Of a DNA stretch of 22,029 nucleotides, positions 9,232 through 17,000 are shown one piece after another. Source of the DNA: Welwitschia mirabilis (taxonomy: Eukaryota; Gnetophyta; Gnetopsida; Welwitschiales); the NCBI GenBank assembly GCA_051453625.1, contig JBOZIK010000001.1, positions 280,870,781 to 280,892,809 on the forward strand, written 5' to 3'. The stretch's first letter is position 1, and each line of letters begins with the position of its first letter. A program made the position numbers and the translations under genes. The notes below the pieces were generated by a model that searched no databases, was not told the origin of the DNA, and was given only the letters and a program-made list of their open reading frames with translations.

Positions 9232-10911
9232 GTGTGGCTTATGATTTTATGAGCATATTCCAACATGTCAGTACATGATTTTTATCACAATCGACAAGAA
9301 GTGTAAAATACCAGTCAGATGCTTTCAATGCATATGAATGGCAAAAAAATTGAACTGCAACTAAACAATAGATCAAGTTACCATGAAGAAGTATCTCTCA
9401 AATTGCTTCTCCTCATCATTCATTCTCCTTCTTGTAGATTTTGCATGCTTGTAGCCTGTACGAGGTGACAGATGATGGAGCTAGTGTGGACTCCTTGGGG
9501 ACATCTTTGACGGTTGTCCATCTTGAAGGAAGTTCAGTGACTGTTTTTACTAAGCAGATCATTAAAGACTGAATGAATTTTTTAATGGGCCAAATTGTCA
9601 CGTCCCTATCCGTTATACAGTAGGGGCTTTTCAGTTGTTTCCTGGTTTCCCGCACACCAGAGAGTGCTGAACTCAGAGTTTTTGGTCCATGTGTTATACA
9701 GGGGTGAACATTGTCCAGGCTACTTCTCCTTGGATGGTAGAAAGTTCTATGTTATAACATCTCGTCGGTTGCACTTGTTGTTTCAGCGAGGGGAATAAAA
9801 GATAAAATGCCGATATGCAACCATAAAATCCAAGACTCTGCAAGTTTCATACGAGTGTGCCCCTGTCATAGTTTGTTGCTTCATAGTTTCGAAATGTAGT
9901 CAGTCTTAAACAATCATGTTTCCATGTGACCAAATCCAGGTCTCAAGCATCCCCGTTTCTCTTTAACATATGAATTCTGCTTGAGAAAAACCGTATACCT
10001 TCTCCCAAACACCACAAAGAACTAAAGCAACATTAAAGATAGAGAGCAGAAATGTAAATATAAATGATACAATACATCAAAGTAATGCAAAGTAAAATAA
10101 TCCTGACTGTTAGTGAAATATAGAACCATTCAACCATTAAATAATTCTCAATTCACTGTTGTGATAGAATAAAGTTACAGTTGAGCTTTTCAACATATCT
10201 TTAATATTGTTCTTCAAGTTCTTCATCCTATTGTCCTTCCTGACATGACAAATTGCTACTTATCAATTGTGATTTCTTCAATTACTTGAACCATTGGAAT
10301 TGCATAGAAACTATATTTCTACATAAAACTTTTAGGCAGTATTACAATTATTGGTTGCATTTGATAATTGTGAATTAAAGTGAAAAAAGGAAGTGTGATA
10401 TTATAAGAATTCTTAATCTTATACTACTTGCAAGCTATAAAATTTTTGAGGTTAGGCTGAATGTTGAATCATATGCACATTGTGTCTAATCAAGAAACCA
10501 AAGCTTAAAATGACATCAAAATTTGAGGAATTAATTGTGGATTATTTGTGTTGCAGTTTGTTAAAAATGAAAGCAAGAAAACTGAATTTGCAAAATGAAT
10601 CTTGCCTAACCTAGGAGAAGAAATTTTTTTCTATTTTTGCCAAGTAACATTTCTCCCATTGATTCTTCCAATGTAGAATGGAGAGCAACATATGGTGGTA
10701 TAGGCCCCTTTGCTTCTTTCTGCATATCAATTCACTCCCATGCATAACAATATTCAAGGAGATTCAAAAATATGTATTAACAAAGATATTTATATTCTAA
10801 TGTGGAAAGCATACAATAGGAGATGCCATTGATGATCTCTAAAGATACAATTTTCTTCTCATGGTAAGCTAAAACATGCTTATAGATTGCTTTTCATCAA
10901 TTCTTTTGCAG
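9232..10911. other. Presumed intron upstream of first visible exon; no clear gene
   Basis: AT-rich sequence with no exon matching the ABC1 kinase core. A less AT-rich patch at about 9430-9800 contains an open stretch 9438-9569 preceded by a pyrimidine-rich tract and tag (a possible splice acceptor), plus an LTR-like TGTCACGTCCC at 9596. I could identify neither. The last bases (ttcttttgcag, ending 10911) form a good acceptor for the exon that follows. Confidence 0.5.
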
Positions 10912-11040
10912 GGTGATTATGCTGCCTTGTTATCAGCATTTTCAGAGATGGGACTTCGCTTAAGGCTAGATATCCCAGAAGAAGCAATGGCAGTTACAAA
11001 AATGGTTTTCCGTGATTCTGCACCAGCAAAAGAATCCCTT
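10912..11040 (+). CDS. Exon a (ABC1 domain, GDYAALL...)
   Basis: 43 codons in frame 0, after acceptor ttttgcag. It ends ...APAKESL before donor gtaatt at 11041. Reading through the next 88 bases loses the conserved frame and reaches a stop at 11149, and 88 is not a multiple of three, so it is an intron. The alternative donor gtaata at 11105 would leave a 24-base intron, too short to splice. Confidence 0.9.
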
Positions 11041-14000
11041 GTAATTAACCTGCCAACGAGACATAATCTTGAAATTTCTGCATTATATCATCAATGCCTT
11101 CCAGGTAATATTTGTATTACCTTTGCAGGAGAACATGAGAAGCCTTATTAAAGAACGTGATGAAAATACGAGAAATATTCAAGAGAAGTTGCAGAAGAAT
11201 GATAATAGTGCTTGGCGCAATCCTGTATGACAGTAGTTTACTTATAAGTCATCAAAATGGATTTCCTTTTCCTGTGGTCTTAATCAAGATTTTTGGTTAC
11301 CTAGAATTCTCTTATTACAGTCCTTTTGTTATTTGTGAGTTGGCTTACTTTCTCCTGGACTGATTGCAGGTTGATGCTTTTCCAGCTGATGCTGTCATAT
11401 TTTTCAGGGTTTTAAACCTTTTGCGTGGTGAGAAAATGATGTTTTGATTATTTTCAATTTTGAAATTAATGGGTTTTAATCTTCTGATGGCTTTGATAAA
11501 GAAATCAACAGTTTATTTATGTAATATTTATATAAGAATGGTTTATTATATGCTGAATTGCTGCATTTGAGCAAACTAACTCTGTTATATGTTGGTTGTT
11601 TAAATATTTACTCCATGCACGCCACTCTTCATAGAATTCTGTTGAGAATTTCAATAATTATCAAACATAAGTGAAAAAATCTGTTAAAACCTCTGTTCAT
11701 ATGAGTCTGTCACTTGTTCGATTTCCATATTGTAACAGCATGCTTGTTTGTACAACTTTTATGCTCTTTCTGAAAGTACAATTAAAATCCTTAACGTGTT
11801 GGGATTTGGCTTAATGATTTCCCCCAGGTCTCTCTTCTTTATTGGATGTGCGAGTTGTTTATCTCGACATAATGAGGCCATTTGCTGAGTCTACTTTGTC
11901 ATTGTAAGTTATCAAGTTCATAGCTTTACATTATTCATCTTCACTTTTGCTATTATGGGTGGAATTAAATTAATCTGAAAATCTTGGGAATGGATTATTG
12001 GAAATATGCAGAGGAGACATAAAAAGCCGCATCACACAAAACAGTGAATGGATATATAATTCCCCTGTGCATTCACATGTAGAAACCAAGTTGAGGCATC
12101 TCTTACTTGAATTTGGCCAGCAACAACGTGTCACTGGAATTCAGGTTAGTGCAGTTGTAACATTCCTATGGACTTTGGAGCAGTTGCATTAATGCTAACC
12201 ATTTCATTCCTCTTGTATTCTGATTTACGGATACTGGAGTATCTAGAATCTTGCTAGTCTCTGCAGTTTACTGCACATAGTTAATTATTAGGCAGTATGC
12301 AAAATTTTACGAGACATCAAGTCCACAAAAAATTATGCATTTTTAAAATTTTGACAATAGAGAGAAACCATCTGATCTCTGTTAATGTCCAACACAACCG
12401 TGTGAAATATAGGATCCCTTGGAAGTTTATAGCTCTATGAAAGTAGTTTACATTGTATTAGTTTTCTTTTAAACAGATTAAACCAAATCTTTTCACAATT
12501 TGAGGAAAATGAGCCAATAATGTTCTATGTTATATATCTTTACATTTCTTTTATTTGACTTCGTTGCAGTTAACTACACATGGAGGGATACAATCAGATA
12601 TAGTTCCAACAAGAAAGGAAGAGGAGTAATTTACTTCTACTTTCACTGATTTGACTTGGGATGTGTCTCCTTGATACTAATCATCAGAGTAGCTTTTGCT
12701 TTAGTAGCAACTACAGCTGCTATCTGATCTGTAGTTGTTGTCCCTATCTAAGTCAGTATCATCAAACAGAACCCATGCCAAATGGCAAGGGAACATAACA
12801 ATCAAAGGGGCAGAGAATTTCCTTTTTTGATCAGCATTCCTTGGCATCTCAACAAACTCGTGTACATGCTTGGCATCACTTCCAACCATTTTCTCAAAAT
12901 GCTTTAATTATGTTTTCCAAGGAATTTACATTTTTCTAAGGCACCCAAAAGTCACAATTAGAGATTCTCTTATAGAAAAGTCAACTAACATAAATGAGCA
13001 AATGCTGACAAGAATCTTAAATTGTAACTTAGAAAATTTAATAAAAGTCTCAACTCATTTCCTTAATTGAAAAATCTTGATTTCTTTCCTCAATTGTGCT
13101 CTAATTCTTACAGCAACCTTGAAAACCTGTTGCCCTAATCTCAAATTCCTTGACATTGCCACAAACGTTTTGAAAAACTAAATGGTTGAACCCTTGCTTC
13201 TTCATTGGCCCCAACATTGGGTGAAAGCTCCCTTTTCGTTGAAATTCTATTTAAAATAAATCAAATATTAAAAAATTAAAAAAAGATATATTAAAAATGA
13301 GTTAAAAAATTAGTTCTTTAAACCAGTGTTGCAAGAATCGGACTTGCCACATGAGTCAACTAGGGGTAAAAACTCATGACAAGGCTTGACTCGGGAGCCG
13401 ACTTGGCACAAACTTGGGAGTCAAAAAGAGTAAATAGTTATTTTGTAGCATTTTAAGTACAACTTTAAAGATTTCAATGACATTTTTAGACATCCTACAC
13501 TACATTAAGACATTTAAAGGTAAAATATATGATGCATTAACATGTCTTACAGAATAATCTTGTAAATCATAACCATCAGCAACATTTTTATAATTTTTAG
13601 CATGGGAAACTAAAGTACAAATCAAAAGTTCCAACACCCCTATACCACTAGTTATCTTAAAAAGCTAGCTAGATAGGTATCAATGTTTCATGAGTGTCCA
13701 TTACAAATCAAAGGTACAAAAAAAGGCTAAATCCATGGTATTCACCGTATTCAAAATATGTTCCATTCGAGTGTTCTTGAGTCTTCATTGTTTGGCCCTA
13801 TTATATATTTTTAAAAAAGCCTTTTCTTTAGATTGATTTACCCCCCTCCTTGACCCATGCACACCCATTGAGACTTGGCGAGACTCAAGAAAACTCGCAG
13901 ACTCGTGAGTTTCGCAGAGACTTATGAGTTTTTCAAGAACACTCCGACTTGGCAAGTTTTGAGGAAACTAACTCTGGAGCCTTCAGAGACTTGCAATTTG

Positions 14001-17000
14001 TAGAGTACTCGCAAACTCACCACGAGTCTTGCAACACTGCTTTAAACCTCATTCTCATCCTAAAAACACAGATTATGAAATACACGTGGAATTCTAAGGT
14101 TTAATGGAATTTGTCTTTTTTTTAAGAGAATTTCTAGGAGGAGATTTTTTTAATGAAAAATAGCTTATGTTGCAAAGTTTCAAAACCTTCATAATTTGGT
14201 TGTACATAAGGGAAGTTCACTCCTCTAACCCTAATAGTTTACTCTTCCTTATAGGAGGCACTTTCCTTTCAAATGATTCACATTTCATTTTGTGCTAGGG
14301 TATGCTTTTCCCTCAAACTGTTTGGAATCCACTGGTGCTAGGGTATGCCCTTCCCTCAAACTGTTTGGAATCCACTTGTGCTAGGGTATGCCCTTCACAA
14401 GCTTCCTTGTTCCAAAGTGTTCTTATATGCCCTTAAGAAAGTGACTCCACTATAGTCCCCTCCTTGAGGATGAGTGTGATCCAATTTTCTGTATATTCCT
14501 TGTTTCCTTTACTCTTATGCTTTTCGTTTTGTTTTTCTCCAACACTTTTTCTTCCCCTGTCTCCATTATTAAAACCCCATGGTAATAGGATTAATTCATT
14601 ACTATTCTTCTTTAAGTCCCAAAGGCCCTTGTGCATGTAGGTAGTAATTTTTCCAACAAAAAGCAAAGGACCTTCTTGAGGAGTTCGTGCAATATTGGTA
14701 TGTAGCCCTTCTTTCCTAACACTTAAAGAGGAAGGCCTTCTTGAGGACTTTATAGAGAATTGACATATGCCTTTATTCTCTAATGCCCCATGGCTCATTG
14801 CGGACTTGGTTCTTGGTTGAACTTGCCTTGTATTCATTGTCAAGATCCTTCATGAGAGGATTGATAAATAGTTACCACCCAGAAAGTTCTAAAGACTCAT
14901 ATAAGATTACCTCTCTTCTCCTCAAGGAACGAAGATCTACAACAAGCTCATGTTTACATTAAGAATCATTTTAAAATGACAAACTTTGCAGGTTTGTTGG
15001 ACTATGCAGGTTTGTTGGACTAATGACACCAACAATGTTTAAGGTGTCGAGGACTATGTTTCTACCTCATTGACCTTTGCCAACTAAAGATCAACAAGGT
15101 TGCCAACAAAGTGCCTTGATGGAAGATAAATAGGACCACCAACTTTCAACTTTGAGGCATGTTAAAGGAAGACTTAAATGAGGAATATGACCATTGACAA
15201 AGGCTCAAGTTATCTTCAAGCAATGAAGGTTAGTGAAGGACTTCTGATGTTAGCAAAGCTCTTCTAATCGTGTCCTGCTCCCATTGATAGCTATTGTAAA
15301 TTTTTCATGCTTCAAATTATTCTCTAAATAATCCTCCATCGAAGGTATAGCATCAAGGGGAAGACTTGGCAATGATAACAAAACTTCATAACCCCATAAA
15401 GGTCGAAGTAGGATTTGTCTTATGCAATCTTACATGCGCAGAAAGTCTGCAAACTTCATGATGAGTTGGAAACTAACAAATAGAATTTTATTCTTTATTT
15501 TCAACTTAGCAACCACAAATTCTACAAGGAAGTTCCCATCTTGGCTAAAGCCATAACTCACCCCTAGCTAGTTGTAATACCTTGGGTTACACATGATCAT
15601 GATCAAACACTCCTTTCTTGAAAGGGGATATTCACAACTGTTTGTGTTAGCTCTCCAAAACAAGAGAAGTTGGCTTCTCTTTCTAGTTATCAACATCATG
15701 CAATGTGTTGTACCTCCTAAATTGAAGCGATTTACAATTATAGACACCCCGCCCTTGCAACAAGGCCCCCACCTCGTAGGCCCACCAAATGCTTGGGAAA
15801 ATTGCATCAACATTCTCTTTGAAGTTATGTTTTGTCATATTTTCATTGGAAGAATATGAGAAGTATTTATAACTTATGGTATTATATGAACTTTAGTGTC
15901 TCTTGAACTTGTAAGTACCTATAGTTTAAGCATGTCTTTGGAGATATTTTGTGGATATTGATAATTCATATGCTCACATTCTGTAACTCTTTTACTTTGT
16001 ACCTTCTTTCCTATTTAAAGATGAGTAAAGATTGGCTTAATGTTAATAACATTGTGCATGCTACTTTGCTTCATATTATTAAAATTATGAATTTTGTATT
16101 AGAATATCATGATTACATTTTCTTTTCAAAAATCTGTCACAAGGATGCATTTATCCAAAAAAAATTTAGTATGAAAGCAAGATTAACTCTATCCATTAGT
16201 GGATTAGCATTCTTTCTTTTCAAATGATTATTATTAGGCCACAACTATAAGAGGCAGCCCTCACTAATGGTTAGTTCCTTTCACTATATTTTGATGATAA
16301 CATTGGGGCTTAAAATTATTAAAATCATCAAAACTAAAGTGAAACATGAAAGAACCTCTATGAGGAAACCTTTAAAACTGGTTTATAATCAATAATTGTG
16401 ATTCATAGCATTATAACAATCCATATCGCAAGGCTTTCTATGAGCTAGCAAGTACTCTTTTCTTCACAAGGCTCTTAGAAACTTACCAACTTGCAAGTCT
16501 TGGCAACTCCAAGCTAGATAACGCCTTCACAAACCAAATTAAAAACTCTTTTTTGGGGTCAATTTTGATGTGTTCCACCAATGTCCAAGGGGAAAGTAAC
16601 CCTTTTTGTGTATTTCCAATGCACACAAATTCATTTTTGCATCCAAGGAAAATATTTGTAGAGTTTGGAAGTTCACATGCCCTACAAAAATGCACCAGTT
16701 TAAAGGTGTTTTAGAGGTCAATTTTGCCTAATTGTAACTCATTTCTTGTTTTGGGGTTTTTTATGTTCTTTCCTTCTTCCATTAGCATAAGCTAGTTTGT
16801 TATGTTGTCATGGTTTTTTTAGTTCTTTTGTTTACTGGTTTAAATGTTGTTAAAACTTTTAAAAACAATTTATATTGTAATAATGTCACTATGGTTCTCA
16901 TTTACAATGTTATTCTATAAAACATGTTAAAGCATCTTACATTTTACATTTAAATGACTTCATGTAGTGTAAGAAGTTTAAAATGTTGTTAGAATCTTTA

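Noticed and set aside
11041-11151. Continuation of the first ABC1 exon to a stop at 11149-11151
   Set aside because: The extra residues have no match to the family, the conserved sequence resumes at 11129 in another frame, and an 88-base GT-AG intron explains it.
12570-12630. Possible extra ABC1 exon after a ttgcag at about 12569
   Set aside because: The following peptide has no family similarity, ends at a stop within 20 codons, and the conserved sequence is continuous from GIQ to VCAYKDG without it.
12701-12889. Minus-strand open frame with a plausible-looking acidic peptide
   Set aside because: No recognisable motif, no splice context that fits, and length within chance expectation.
15568-15859. 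Overlapping open frames on both strands of 81-88 codons
   Set aside because: No domain, no codon or splice support; likely chance or decayed repeat.
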